Source: an uncultured Verrucomicrobia subdivision 3 bacterium (GTDB lineage Bacteria; Verrucomicrobiota; Verrucomicrobiia; Limisphaerales; UBA11358). From it: 51,104 bases of DNA. The position numbers and the translations under genes are program-made. The DNA lies in assembly GCA_903833055.1 (NCBI GenBank), contig CAILDU010000188.1:1-51104 (forward strand), read 5' to 3'. Each line of letters opens with the position of its first letter. The first letter of the stretch is position 1. Of the stretch, positions 17,096 to 25,981 are shown piece after piece. The notes under the pieces are model-generated. The model did not search any database. It was not told the DNA's origin and saw only the letters and a program-made list of their open reading frames with translations.

Positions 17096-18012
17096 TGCTC
17101 GCGGCGCTGTTCACCACCCTGCTCTTCGCGACTTCCGCCGTTTGCGGTTATCGCGTCGCCAAACAAGTCGGTGGCATTGAGGCAAATTTCTGGCGCATCA
17201 CGCTCGCGACAATTTTCCTGACGATTTGGGCATTCACTTTTGGCGCAGGATTTTCCGGCGCACCGGAATGGTTCATCTTGAGCGGACTTTTTGGAATCGG
17301 CCTTGGCGACACCGCCTATTTTCAAGCGCTGCCGCGACTCGGCAGCCGCCGCACCGTTTTGCTGATGCAATGTCTCACCGCGCCGTTCGCTGCACTCATC
17401 GAATGGCTCTGGCTCGGCACAAAATTAAATTTGCCGGAAATTTTTTGTATCGCTGTAATTTTAATCGGCGTCGCCATCGCGCTCGCGCCGGACGATCACT
17501 TGAAAATTTCCGCGCGCGATTGGAAAATCGGTTTGACCGCCAGCATTTTTGCCGCGCTCGGCGGCGCGCTCGGCGCGGTCATCATCCGCAAAGGTTACGC
17601 GGCGATTCACGCTGACGGACTGAATGTTGATTCCGGCACGACCGGTTATCAACGCGTGCTCGGCGGCATTTTGATTCCGACGATTGCACTGATTATTTTC
17701 AAATGGCGTGCCGCGCCCGCGCACGGCGGCTGGTTTGAGAAAAAAACTTTGTCTGTCTCGCGCGAAAAATGGCTTCGCATCTGGCCGTGGGTTTTGGCGA
17801 ACGCGCTCGCCGGTCAGACGCTCGGCGTGACGTGCATGCAATGGGCGCTCAAGACCACGCCCGCCGCCGTCGTCGCCGCCATCATCGCCACGACACCCTT
17901 GGTATTGCTACCGATGACGCGCATTGTCGAAGGTGAAGAAATCGGCGTCCGTTCACTCGTCGGCGCGCTCGTCGCCGTCGGCGGCGTAATCGGACTGACT
18001 TTTTTCCGGTGA
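17095..18012 (+). CDS. EamA/DMT-family membrane transporter
   Basis: The 305-residue protein has about ten hydrophobic helices in two five-helix EamA repeats, for example MLAALFTTLLFATSAVCGY, then RTVLLMQCLTAPFAALIEWL and the C-terminal TPAAVVAAIIATTPLVLLP. These are drug/metabolite-type exporters of small solutes in the inner membrane; the substrate cannot be told. The two halves are separated by a soluble stretch near residue 215. Its start overlaps the stop of the small winged-helix gene. Confidence 0.9.
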   Translation: MLAALFTTLLFATSAVCGYRVAKQVGGIEANFWRITLATIFLTIWAFTFGAGFSGAPEWFILSGLFGIGLGDTAYFQALPRLGSRRTVLLMQCLTAPFAALIEWLWLGTKLNLPEIFCIAVILIGVAIALAPDDHLKISARDWKIGLTASIFAALGGALGAVIIRKGYAAIHADGLNVDSGTTGYQRVLGGILIPTIALIIFKWRAAPAHGGWFEKKTLSVSREKWLRIWPWVLANALAGQTLGVTCMQWALKTTPAAVVAAIIATTPLVLLPMTRIVEGEEIGVRSLVGALVAVGGVIGLTFFR

Positions 18013-18015
18013 ATT

Positions 18016-18102
18016 TTTAACGCAAAGGCGCAAAGGCGCAAAATAATTTGAACTCCGCTCCAACTCGTTTGCGACTTTGCTTCTTTGCGCCTTTGCGTTA
18101 AA
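18016..18102. repeat. 20-bp perfect inverted repeat of octamer units
   Basis: The left arm TTTAACGCAAAGGCGCAAAG (18016-18035) is exactly complementary to 18083-18102. The arms are themselves octamer repeats (GCAAAGGC ×2 on the left; TTTGCGAC, TTTGCTTC, TTTGCGCC, TTTGCGTT on the right). The loop is 47 nt. It lies between two same-strand genes and could fold into a long RNA stem, acting as a terminator or processing site, or be a dispersed repeat. Confidence 0.9.
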
Positions 18103-18116
18103 TCTGAATTGCACTT

Positions 18117-18479
18117 ATGCCATCAGCACTCCAGTCCGCCGTCGCAACGCTCGGCCTCGAAAAATTTCGCCGCCACATTTTTCTCTGCGTGGACGCGGAC
18201 GAACCCAAATGCTGTTCGCGCGAACAAACGCTCGCGTCATGGGATTTTTTGAAAACGCGTTTGAAAGAATTAAATCTCGTCGGCGCGCAACCGCTCGTCT
18301 ATCGCACCAAGGCCAGTTGCCTGCGCGTCTGCACGCGCGGCCCCATCGCCGTCGTCTATCCCGAAGGCGTCTGGTATCACAGTTGCACGCCGGAAGTTTT
18401 GGAACGCATCATCAACGAACACTTGGTCGGTGGAAAAACGGTGACGGAATTTGCCTTCGCCGAAAATTCGTTGCGCTAA
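18117..18479 (+). CDS. Thioredoxin-fold [2Fe-2S] ferredoxin
   Basis: The 120-residue protein matches the (2Fe-2S) thioredoxin-like ferredoxin family. [19 protein letters not shown] supplies the first Cys pair, and [19 protein letters not shown] the second, followed by [19 protein letters not shown]. It is an electron-transfer protein of unknown partner. The gene ends shortly before the FHA gene, and the long inverted repeat lies just upstream of its start. Confidence 0.9.
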   Translation: MPSALQSAVATLGLEKFRRHIFLCVDADEPKCCSREQTLASWDFLKTRLKELNLVGAQPLVYRTKASCLRVCTRGPIAVVYPEGVWYHSCTPEVLERIINEHLVGGKTVTEFAFAENSLR

Positions 18480-18537
18480 ATTCATCTCGACTTGGCGGCG
18501 CAACCAGCGCAACTTTGCGAAACAAAACCCGATTTTC

Positions 18538-19152
18538 ATGGCGCGCCTGCAAGTTAAAACCGATGGACTGAATCTACGTTCGCTCGAATTACGGCTCGGC
18601 GCCAACCGCACGGGACGCGATCCCGACGCTGATTTCACCCTGTCGCATCCGTCGGTTTCATTCACGCACTGCGAATTTATTTTGTCGCACGACGGCGTTT
18701 TTGTGCGCGACTGTGATTCCACCAACGGCACTTTCGTCAACGGCGAAATGGTCAAGGCCGCCCATCTGCAACCCGGTCAAGCCGTGCGTCTCGGCGATGT
18801 GGAACTAATTGTCGAATCCACCGAGGCCGCCATCGGCATCCCAAAAATGGAACGTGAAATTCCCGCGCCGCCGCCGATGCAGGCCGACGGCTCGCTGCTG
18901 TGTCGCCGGCATCCTGATGTCGCCGTGGCCTTCCGCTGCACTCACTGCCACGAACAGCTTTGCACCGGCTGCGTTCATGTTTTACGACTGCAAGGCGGCG
19001 GCAATCCACTTTTTCTCTGTCCGCTGTGCAGTCACAAGTGCGAACGCCTCCACAAAATTGAACGCCCCAAGGAAGATTTTTTTGGCGCGCTCGGACGCAC
19101 CATCCGAATGCCCCTGCTCTACTGGAAAGAACGCACCGGACGCAAAAAATAA
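18538..19152 (+). CDS. FHA-domain protein with C-terminal B-box-like zinc finger
   Basis: The ATG at 18538 gives 204 residues. The N-terminal FHA domain (about 1-100) has the phospho-peptide signature GRDPDADFTLSHPSVSFTHC and DSTNGTFVNGE, so it should bind phosphothreonine. A second region (about 120-165) holds Cys/His pairs: CRRHPDVAVAFRCTHCHEQL, CTGCVHVL and LCPLCSHKCERL, like a B-box or treble-clef zinc finger. It ends in a basic tail. The combination suggests a scaffold in Ser/Thr-kinase signalling, but no kinase lies nearby. It converges with hemH. Confidence 0.88.
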   Translation: MARLQVKTDGLNLRSLELRLGANRTGRDPDADFTLSHPSVSFTHCEFILSHDGVFVRDCDSTNGTFVNGEMVKAAHLQPGQAVRLGDVELIVESTEAAIGIPKMEREIPAPPPMQADGSLLCRRHPDVAVAFRCTHCHEQLCTGCVHVLRLQGGGNPLFLCPLCSHKCERLHKIERPKEDFFGALGRTIRMPLLYWKERTGRKK

Positions 19153-19173
19153 TTCCGGCAAAGCTATTTCGGT

Positions 19174-20184
19174 TTACGCCAGAAATTTCCCCGCCATTTT
19201 TTCGAGCGCATCAATCCACGCCGGATGTTCGTTCATGCACGGAATGCGCGTGAACTCCTGACCGTTGCCGGCCATGAATTCTTCGCAGCCGCGAATGCCG
19301 ATTTCTTCGATCGTCTCCAAACAATCCGAGACAAACGCCGGACAAATCACGAGCATCTTCTTTTTTCCCTCCGTCGCGAGGCGCGGCAGTTCGTAATCTG
19401 TGTAAGGTTTTAACCACGGATCTTTGCCCAGCCGCGATTGAAATGACACCGACCATTTGCCCGCCGGCACGCCCGCCTTTTCGGTGAACAGCGCCGCCGT
19501 GCGATAACATTGCGCGCGATAGCAGTGCGCGTGCGACGGACTCGGCGTCTCGCAGCAATTTGGCGTGGCAAGACAATGACAGCCCGTCGTGTCCGACTTT
19601 TTGATGTGTCGCTCTGGAATGCCGTGAAAACTGAAAAGCAAATGGTCGTAATCTTTTTTGAAATAATCCGCCGCGCTCGCCACCAGCGCCGCGATGTAAT
19701 CCGGCTGGTCAAAATACGGCGCCTGCACCGTGATCTTCATCTGCGGCGCAAGTTTCGCCACGACTTCCTGCACACGCACGACGGCAGTTTCGTAACTCGA
19801 CATCGCGTAATGCGGAAACAGCGGGATCAACAAAACTTCCGTCGCGCCCTTCGCCGCCAGTTTTTTCACGGCGGATTCGATGGACGGATTTTGATAACGC
19901 ATCGCCAGTTCCACCGGCACGCTCACGCGTTTCTGCAAAAGTTCCTGAACGTGTTTGCTGGTGACGACCAGTGGCGAACCTTCCTTCGTCCAAACTTTTT
20001 CGTAAGCGTGGCCGGATTCCGCCGGGCGCTTGATCAAAATTAAGCCAACGAGCAAACGCCGCAGCGGCCACGCCACGTCAATGACGCGCCCGTCCATCAG
20101 AAACTCGTTCAAATACCGCCGCACATCCGGCACCGACGGTGAGTCCGGCGAACCGAGATTGACCAGTAAAATTGCTTTGCTCAT
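19174..20184 (-). CDS. hemH: Ferrochelatase
   Basis: HemH inserts Fe(II) into protoporphyrin IX, the last heme step. The ATG at 20184 (MSKAILLVNLGSPDSPSVPD) gives 336 residues. Family landmarks are PLFPHYAMSSYE, LLFSFHGIPERHIKKSD with the catalytic His, and the C-terminal SDCLETIEEIGIRG. Between these lies a Cys-rich stretch (TGCHCLATPNCCETP, then HCYRAQCYRTA). It starts 2 nt after the hemY stop codon and ends the hemE-hemN-hemY-hemH operon. Confidence 0.96.
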   Translation of the reverse strand: MSKAILLVNLGSPDSPSVPDVRRYLNEFLMDGRVIDVAWPLRRLLVGLILIKRPAESGHAYEKVWTKEGSPLVVTSKHVQELLQKRVSVPVELAMRYQNPSIESAVKKLAAKGATEVLLIPLFPHYAMSSYETAVVRVQEVVAKLAPQMKITVQAPYFDQPDYIAALVASAADYFKKDYDHLLFSFHGIPERHIKKSDTTGCHCLATPNCCETPSPSHAHCYRAQCYRTAALFTEKAGVPAGKWSVSFQSRLGKDPWLKPYTDYELPRLATEGKKKMLVICPAFVSDCLETIEEIGIRGCEEFMAGNGQEFTRIPCMNEHPAWIDALEKMAGKFLA

Positions 20185-20185
20185 G

Positions 20186-21544
20186 TTAAAAAAGTTTACC
20201 AACGCGTTCGGCGATGTTCACGCCTGAAACAATCGAATCGCCCAGTGAAACGCCATCGCGATAATGTCCGGCGAAAAATAGGTTGGGATTTTTGGCTTCG
20301 AGGTCATTCAACAAATCGCGGTATTTGCCGTAGCCGACGTTGTATTGCGGAATCGCCTTCGGCCAAAATGCCGTGTGCACAAACGTTGGTTTGCCTGTCA
20401 CACCAAGCAGCGCGCGCAAATCTGCCAGCACCACCTCAACCAATTTGTCCGCGGGCAACGAGGCGAGCTCTGGATAACGCGCGCCGCCGACGTAGCTTGT
20501 CAAATTGATCTGGTCACTGGGAGCGCGATTGGGAAACAACGCGGAGGAAAAAATCGTGCCGAGGATTTTGAAGCCCTCAATCTTCGGAATCAGCATCCCA
20601 AATCCCTGACAGGAATGCGTCACGTCTTCGCGACGAAAACCGAGGACAACGCTAGCCACCGGCGGATAACTAATTTCGGAAAACAGGTTCAGATCCACCG
20701 GAGATGGTGCTTCGATGTTGAGCTGTGCCAGACGATGTGCCGTGCCGCAATAAATCACCGCGCCAAATTCCGTCTCGCCCTGCGCCGTGGTGACGCGCCA
20801 GCCATCGCCGGTGCGCGTGAGTTTCGTGACGGGCGTGTTTAATTTGAGCGCATCGCCGAGCTGCGCCGCCAGCGTGTCGGGCAAAACCTGCAACCCTTCA
20901 TCGAACGAAAATTTCGCCGCGCGATCTTTCGCCACTTCGCCGGATTTTTTCCGGTCGCGTGCGCCAAAAAGTTGGCCCTTGATCATCGAGCCGTAATTAT
21001 CTTCGAGCGCCTTGAGCTTGGGGAACGCGTGTGGCAGCGAGAGTTTGTGCGGATCGCCTGCGTAAATTCCGGCAACGAGCGCGTCAATTGCGTGATCTAA
21101 AAATTCCTGGTTGAACCGGCGCACGACGAACTGCGCGATGCTTTCTTCCACGCCGTCGCGGCGCGGTTTAATGAAGGGTTCGCGCAGCACCGCAAGCTTG
21201 GCCTTGGCGGTGAACAGCGGAGTCGAAAAAAATCCGAGTGGCTTGCCGGGCATCTCGATCGGGCGACCGTAGCGCACGACGTAGCGCACTTCGGCTTTGG
21301 GATCGGTATTCAACTTACGCGCTTCCAGCCCGGCATCGCGGACGAGCTGCGCGATTTTCGGCGACGTTTCGAGAATGGTATTCGGCCCGAACTCAGCGAG
21401 GAACCCATCCTTGCGAATGGATTGAATCACTCCGCCCGCACGTGAACTGGCTTCAAAAACCGTCACGGCAATACCCGCGCGTTTCAGGTAAAACGCAGCG
21501 GTCAAACCCGTGATGCCAGCACCGATGATTGCGACAGATTTCAT
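20186..21544 (-). CDS. hemY: Protoporphyrinogen/coproporphyrinogen oxidase (FAD)
   Basis: This flavoenzyme oxidises the porphyrinogen to porphyrin before iron insertion. The 452-residue protein starts with a dinucleotide-binding motif, VAIIGAGITGLTAAFYLKRA, then VFEASSRAGG. The C-terminal FAD contact is FFAGHYRDGVSLGDSIVSG. HemY-type enzymes use O2, whereas the neighbouring HemN does not need it. The ATG at 21544 is preferred to a TTG four codons upstream. It lies 8 nt after hemN. Confidence 0.94.
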   Translation of the reverse strand: MKSVAIIGAGITGLTAAFYLKRAGIAVTVFEASSRAGGVIQSIRKDGFLAEFGPNTILETSPKIAQLVRDAGLEARKLNTDPKAEVRYVVRYGRPIEMPGKPLGFFSTPLFTAKAKLAVLREPFIKPRRDGVEESIAQFVVRRFNQEFLDHAIDALVAGIYAGDPHKLSLPHAFPKLKALEDNYGSMIKGQLFGARDRKKSGEVAKDRAAKFSFDEGLQVLPDTLAAQLGDALKLNTPVTKLTRTGDGWRVTTAQGETEFGAVIYCGTAHRLAQLNIEAPSPVDLNLFSEISYPPVASVVLGFRREDVTHSCQGFGMLIPKIEGFKILGTIFSSALFPNRAPSDQINLTSYVGGARYPELASLPADKLVEVVLADLRALLGVTGKPTFVHTAFWPKAIPQYNVGYGKYRDLLNDLEAKNPNLFFAGHYRDGVSLGDSIVSGVNIAERVGKLF

Positions 21545-21552
21545 TCGCCCAA

Positions 21553-22929
21553 TCAAATGGTCTTCGAATGTCTCCGCTCATTTGCCGCGCCGAGCGTGTT
21601 GTCAAAACACATCGCGATGTTGCGGATGAAGAGGCGACCAGAGTTCGTGACTTCGAGGCCGGTGTCGGTTTTTTTCACCAGTCCGTCGGCGATGAAGGGC
21701 GCGAGCGTGGCGAGTTCCTTTTCAAAATGTTGCTCGAAGTTGATGCCGAGTTTCGTGCTCATCGACGCGAAGTCGAGCGAGAGGTCACACATCGTCCGCA
21801 TGATGGTTTCGCGGCGAATTTTATCCTCGTCGCTGACGATGTAAGCTTTGTGCAACGGCACGTTGCCGGCGTCCACGGCGGCTTGATACTTCGGCAGTTC
21901 CTTCTCGTTTTGCCAATAGACATCGGGCGTTTGCGACACCGCGCTCATGCCGAACGCGTAAATATCCGAACCGGCGCGCGTGCTGTAACCTTGAAAATTT
22001 CGCTGCAAATTTTTGTTCCGTTGCGCGATGGTGAGTTCGTCCGTCGGCTTCGCAAAATGATCCATGCCGATGTAAACATACTGGTCATCCGCCGTGAGTT
22101 TTTCGATGACGAGCTTCAGCACTTCAAGTTTGGATTCGGGCGTCGGCAGAATTTTTTCCTCAAGAATTTTTTGCGCGGGTTTGATCCACGGCACATGCGC
22201 GTAGCTAAACACGGCGAGGCGATCCGGCTTCATTTCCAAAACGGTTTCAATCGTTTCGGTGAACGACGCGGGCGTCTGAAACGGCAGACCGTAAATCAAA
22301 TCCAGATTGATCGAGCCGAAGCCGAGTTCGCGCATCCAATCCATCGCCTGCTGCGTCATCTCGCGCGGCTGAATGCGGTGAATCGCCTCCTGAACTTTGG
22401 GATTAAAATCCTGCACACCCATCGAGGCGCGATTGAAACCGATTTCGCGCAGAGCGACGAGATGTTCGCGTGTGAGGCGACGAGGATCCACTTCGACACT
22501 CGCTTCAATGTCGGGCGAAAACGTGAAATGTTTGTGGATGATTTCGCCGAGGCGGCGGATTTCGTCCGGGCGCAAAAAAGTCGGCGAACCGCCGCCGAAA
22601 TGAAGCTGAACCGCTTTGCGATCTTTGTTCAAACGCGGTGCGAGTTTGGCAACTTCGCGGCCAAGATAATCAATGTAGTCTTTGCCCTTGTCGTGATTGG
22701 TCGTAATGACCGTCGTGCAACCACAAAACCAACAGAGCGATTCGCAAAACGGAATGTGAAAATAAACCGACAGGTCGCGCGGTGTCTGGTTATTGAACTC
22801 AATCTTTTCGGAAAGTTGGTCCCACGTCACCGTGTCGGTGAACTTGGTTGCGGGCGGATAGCTGGTGTAACGCGGCCCAGCCACGTTATATTTTTTCACC
22901 AGATCGAGATCGACGTTCAGCGTTTTCAT
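21553..22929 (-). CDS. hemN: Oxygen-independent coproporphyrinogen III dehydrogenase
   Basis: This radical-SAM enzyme decarboxylates coproporphyrinogen III to protoporphyrinogen IX. The 458-residue length fits E. coli-type HemN. The [4Fe-4S] motif is HIPFCESLCWFCGC, followed by HFGGGSPTFLRPDEI and a segment beginning EVDPRRLTREHLVALREIGF. The N-terminal VAGPRYTSYPPATKF is typical of true HemN rather than HemW. Its ATG overlaps the hemE stop (ATGA), indicating translational coupling. Confidence 0.97.
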   Translation of the reverse strand: MKTLNVDLDLVKKYNVAGPRYTSYPPATKFTDTVTWDQLSEKIEFNNQTPRDLSVYFHIPFCESLCWFCGCTTVITTNHDKGKDYIDYLGREVAKLAPRLNKDRKAVQLHFGGGSPTFLRPDEIRRLGEIIHKHFTFSPDIEASVEVDPRRLTREHLVALREIGFNRASMGVQDFNPKVQEAIHRIQPREMTQQAMDWMRELGFGSINLDLIYGLPFQTPASFTETIETVLEMKPDRLAVFSYAHVPWIKPAQKILEEKILPTPESKLEVLKLVIEKLTADDQYVYIGMDHFAKPTDELTIAQRNKNLQRNFQGYSTRAGSDIYAFGMSAVSQTPDVYWQNEKELPKYQAAVDAGNVPLHKAYIVSDEDKIRRETIMRTMCDLSLDFASMSTKLGINFEQHFEKELATLAPFIADGLVKKTDTGLEVTNSGRLFIRNIAMCFDNTLGAANERRHSKTI

Positions 22930-24005
22930 TTGAAAGTTTTCACAGTGTCCACCAAAGCTTGAATATTTTCCAGTTTTGCGCCTGGCGTCAAACCGTGGCC
23001 TAAATTAAAAATATGTCCGGGGCGACCACGCATGGTTTCGAGAATTTTTTTTGTCTCCGCCGCGACTACTTCCGGCGTGGATTCAACAATGTGCACCGGC
23101 GAAAGATTTCCCTGCATCGCGATGTGCGCCGGAATAATTTTGCACGCTTCCGCCAAATCCGTTTGCCAATCAATCCCGAGAATGTCCGCGCCACTATTGA
23201 TTAAATCCGGCCAGTTGCCATGCGTGCCGAGCGAGAAATTGATAATTGGCAACTGGCAGTTGGCCGCTCGGAGATTGGAAATAATTTCATTCGTCCAACG
23301 CCCGCTCGCCTCCTGAAATTCCGTCGGCGCAAGATGTCCGCCGTGACTGTCGAAAATTTGCACGGCATCCACGCCCGTCGCGATTTGCATTTTCAAATAC
23401 GCGGTGACAGCGGCGGTGAGTTTTTCCAGCAAGCCAAAAAAAGTTTTTTTGTCCTCGCGGAAAAGCTGCAGCGCGCGGCTGTATTTCGGCACGCTTGCAC
23501 CTTCCATCATGAATGTCGCCAGCGTCCACGGCGAACCGGTGAAGCCGAGCAGCGCCGTTTTATCGCCGAGTTCTTTACGAAGAATTTTTAGTGCCTGTTC
23601 AACGTAGTTCAATTGCTCAACGACGTGTTCGACCGAAAGTTTTTCAATGTCCGCCTTGCTGGTGACGGCGAAATCCATCTGCACACCGCCGGTTTCTTTG
23701 AAATGATATTTCTGCCCCATTGCCTCGGGAATTACGAGGATATCGCTGAACAAAATCGCCGCATCAAAACCAAACCGGCGAATGGGCTGCAAAGTCACCT
23801 CGACCGCGAGTTCAGGATTCTGGCAAAGCTGCACGAAGGTGTAAGTTTCCTTGAGCTTACGATATTCCGGCAGCGCGCGACCGGCCTGACGCATCAGCCA
23901 CATCGGCGGGCGGTCCACAGTTTGGCAGCGAGCCGCGCGGTTGAAGCGTTCGCGCGCGGTCAAAAAATTTTGCACAGCCATCGGTTTTGATTCAGTGACA
24001 TTCAT
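22926..24005 (-). CDS. hemE: Uroporphyrinogen decarboxylase
   Basis: HemE converts uroporphyrinogen III to coproporphyrinogen III. The 359-residue protein has PPMWLMRQAGRALPEYRKLK with the substrate-binding Arg residues, FSDILVIPEAMG, GFTGSPWTLATFM and GIDWQTDL. The segment NLRAANCQLPIINFSLGTHG is locally unusual because it is encoded by a heptamer repeat. It heads the heme operon 84 nt downstream of a cyclase gene. Confidence 0.97.
   Translation of the reverse strand: MNVTESKPMAVQNFLTARERFNRAARCQTVDRPPMWLMRQAGRALPEYRKLKETYTFVQLCQNPELAVEVTLQPIRRFGFDAAILFSDILVIPEAMGQKYHFKETGGVQMDFAVTSKADIEKLSVEHVVEQLNYVEQALKILRKELGDKTALLGFTGSPWTLATFMMEGASVPKYSRALQLFREDKKTFFGLLEKLTAAVTAYLKMQIATGVDAVQIFDSHGGHLAPTEFQEASGRWTNEIISNLRAANCQLPIINFSLGTHGNWPDLINSGADILGIDWQTDLAEACKIIPAHIAMQGNLSPVHIVESTPEVVAAETKKILETMRGRPGHIFNLGHGLTPGAKLENIQALVDTVKTFK
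23237..23278. repeat. Heptamer repeat inside hemE
   Basis: AATTGAT (23237), AATTGGC (23244), AACTGGC (23251), AGTTGGC (23258), then CGCTCGG and AGATTGG keep a 7-nt period. On the coding strand it encodes RAANCQLPII, at a position where HemE proteins usually have a short strand and loop. The reading frame is open. Confidence 0.7.
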
Positions 24006-24089
24006 CAGATAAATTAGCCAAGCCCATCATAACACCATCCACCCCGATGACAGCTTCGTTTATTTTGGCAATGGCCGCACATATTTTGG

Positions 24090-25886
24090 TTAGCTAGCAG
24101 TTTGAGCCAGCATCCTGATGCGCCAGATGTGAATGGGTTCAGCAAATCCAGTGAACTGCTGCGTGTCCGCCACGGCGGTCAGCCGGACTTCGCGGAGAAA
24201 AAATTTTACTTCTTCACACTGGAATATTTCATCTGCCACCACCAGATCGCCGCCTTCGCAACGCTCGACCAAGCGCGCGGCGAGGTTCACGACCGAACCA
24301 AAAAAATCCAGCTTGTCGTTCGCGTTCACCGCGAGGCACGGCCCGACGTGCAGCGCCGACTTGAGTTGCAATTGCACTTTCTGCGTCAAATTCATTTTAC
24401 CAAGCTGCTCATGCATCGCGCGCGCAGCGGCGAACGCCTCCGGCAAATTACTGAACACGGCCATCACGGAATCGCCAATCGTTTTAACCACGCCGCCGTG
24501 ATTGACAGCAACGGCGTCGTGCAAAATTTTGAAATGGTCACGCACGAGCGCGTAAGCGGGCGCGTCACCAATGCGCGAATACATCGCCGTCGAGCCGCGC
24601 AAGTCCGTGAACAAAACCACTTGCGAACCGACGACCACTTGCTCCGTAGGCGAAATCACTTCGGTGGCAAATAAATCGCGGAACTCCTGCCAGTTCGTCA
24701 CGCGCGCGGCGGTCAAAATCTCGTCGTCACCCGCCCCGGATTCCAGCGCGACCTGCACCGGAAACGGATTCGGATTGCGGACGGAAAAGATTTTATCCGT
24801 GCGATTAAATTCAAATTTTTCCGGCGCGCAAATGATTTCAACTTCGCCCGCTGGCAACAAAGAAATTTCTTTCACCTGCACGGAACGAACCCGTAAATCC
24901 CGCGTGGTCATTGGAAAAACCCATTCACGGCGCTCGTTTGGTTCAAGGCAAATCTGAGCGGCGAGGTGTGGGCGCGCGCCGGGACCGACGAGACAAAAAG
25001 TTTGTTCATCGCACGGACGCACGGCGGGATTCACGGAAAATTTCAGCTCGACGGACTTGTCGAATTCCGCGTCGAAACGGATGTTGCAGACGTCGCAATG
25101 CGCCGTGCGCGCGAGGTCGGCGAGCGAACTCGTGCGCGGCGCGCGCGTGGCACGACAATTCGGACACAACACTTCCCAGCGCAAATTCAAAAGACCGGCG
25201 CGCGTCGCGTGCAGAAATAATTTCAAAACGTCCCAGCGGTCCGCGCGCCAGTTTTTGGCGACGGTGAACGGACGGATGTGGGACAGTTCCACATCCGCCG
25301 ATTCCGTGAGCAGCGCGGAAAACTGTTTGACCAACAGCGCGGAAAAGTTTTCGGCGCGCAATTTTGCGAGGCCGCTGTCAAGCGCCGCAGAATTTGCCGG
25401 CGTAACGGAAAGTTTTGGCATCACGGCGCGTTGCTGACCCGCGAGATATTCACCGACGTGGCGGACGAGTGCCTTCATATCACGCAAGGTTTTCGGTCCG
25501 ATGACGTGCCGGACGAGCGCGGCGCCAAAAAGATTTTTCGTTTTGAAATGGCCGAACAATTCGATGGCGCAACCAGTTTTTGTTTCGCGCAATCGCAAAC
25601 CCATCACGGTTTCGACGAGCGCACCGGAAAGAAAAACGCGGCGCACCTGATAAAATTCCGGCTCGGTCCACTCGAAGGGAAATTCGCGCCACACGAGCGG
25701 CAGACCGAAAAATTTCGCGCGCGCGATGACTTTGCTGCCGCCTTCGGGCAGCGGCTCGACCGCGTATTTGACCGGCGGCAGGCCGACGGCGCGGTTGAGC
25801 CAGTCCGTCTTCGCCAAAATCGGCCAGACCGCCGCGCGGGGGTGCGGCAGTTCGACCGTTTCCTCGATTTTGACCAGTCGCGGCAT
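24090..25886 (-). CDS. SRPBCC/DUF5939/class III adenylate-guanylate cyclase
   Basis: The ATG at 25886 (MPRLVKIEETVELPHPRAAV) gives 598 residues. Residues 1-150 resemble an SRPBCC (START-like) ligand-binding domain. The middle contains a four-Cys zinc-ribbon-like pair (VLCPNCRATR, then AHCDVCNIRFD) as in DUF5939 proteins. The C-terminal cyclase (about 425-590) has the metal Asp in FTDLRGSTAMYSRIGD, KTIGDSVMAVF with the second Asp, and VVNLAARLVER with transition-state Asn/Arg, so it looks active. There is no transmembrane segment. It precedes the heme operon on the same strand. The regulated pathway is unknown. Confidence 0.9.
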   Translation of the reverse strand: MPRLVKIEETVELPHPRAAVWPILAKTDWLNRAVGLPPVKYAVEPLPEGGSKVIARAKFFGLPLVWREFPFEWTEPEFYQVRRVFLSGALVETVMGLRLRETKTGCAIELFGHFKTKNLFGAALVRHVIGPKTLRDMKALVRHVGEYLAGQQRAVMPKLSVTPANSAALDSGLAKLRAENFSALLVKQFSALLTESADVELSHIRPFTVAKNWRADRWDVLKLFLHATRAGLLNLRWEVLCPNCRATRAPRTSSLADLARTAHCDVCNIRFDAEFDKSVELKFSVNPAVRPCDEQTFCLVGPGARPHLAAQICLEPNERREWVFPMTTRDLRVRSVQVKEISLLPAGEVEIICAPEKFEFNRTDKIFSVRNPNPFPVQVALESGAGDDEILTAARVTNWQEFRDLFATEVISPTEQVVVGSQVVLFTDLRGSTAMYSRIGDAPAYALVRDHFKILHDAVAVNHGGVVKTIGDSVMAVFSNLPEAFAAARAMHEQLGKMNLTQKVQLQLKSALHVGPCLAVNANDKLDFFGSVVNLAARLVERCEGGDLVVADEIFQCEEVKFFLREVRLTAVADTQQFTGFAEPIHIWRIRMLAQTAS

Positions 25887-25981
25887 GACGAAAAATCTAG
25901 CCGATACGACGGAATTTGAACAGGCCGCAGCCGCAAATAATTTTGCAACTTTGCGCGACTGCCGGTTTTTAATTTGATGCG

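Noticed and set aside
21529..22962. 477-codon plus-strand frame opposite hemN
   Set aside because: hemN on the other strand is beyond doubt; the plus-strand product is Arg/Phe/His-rich and unlike any protein.
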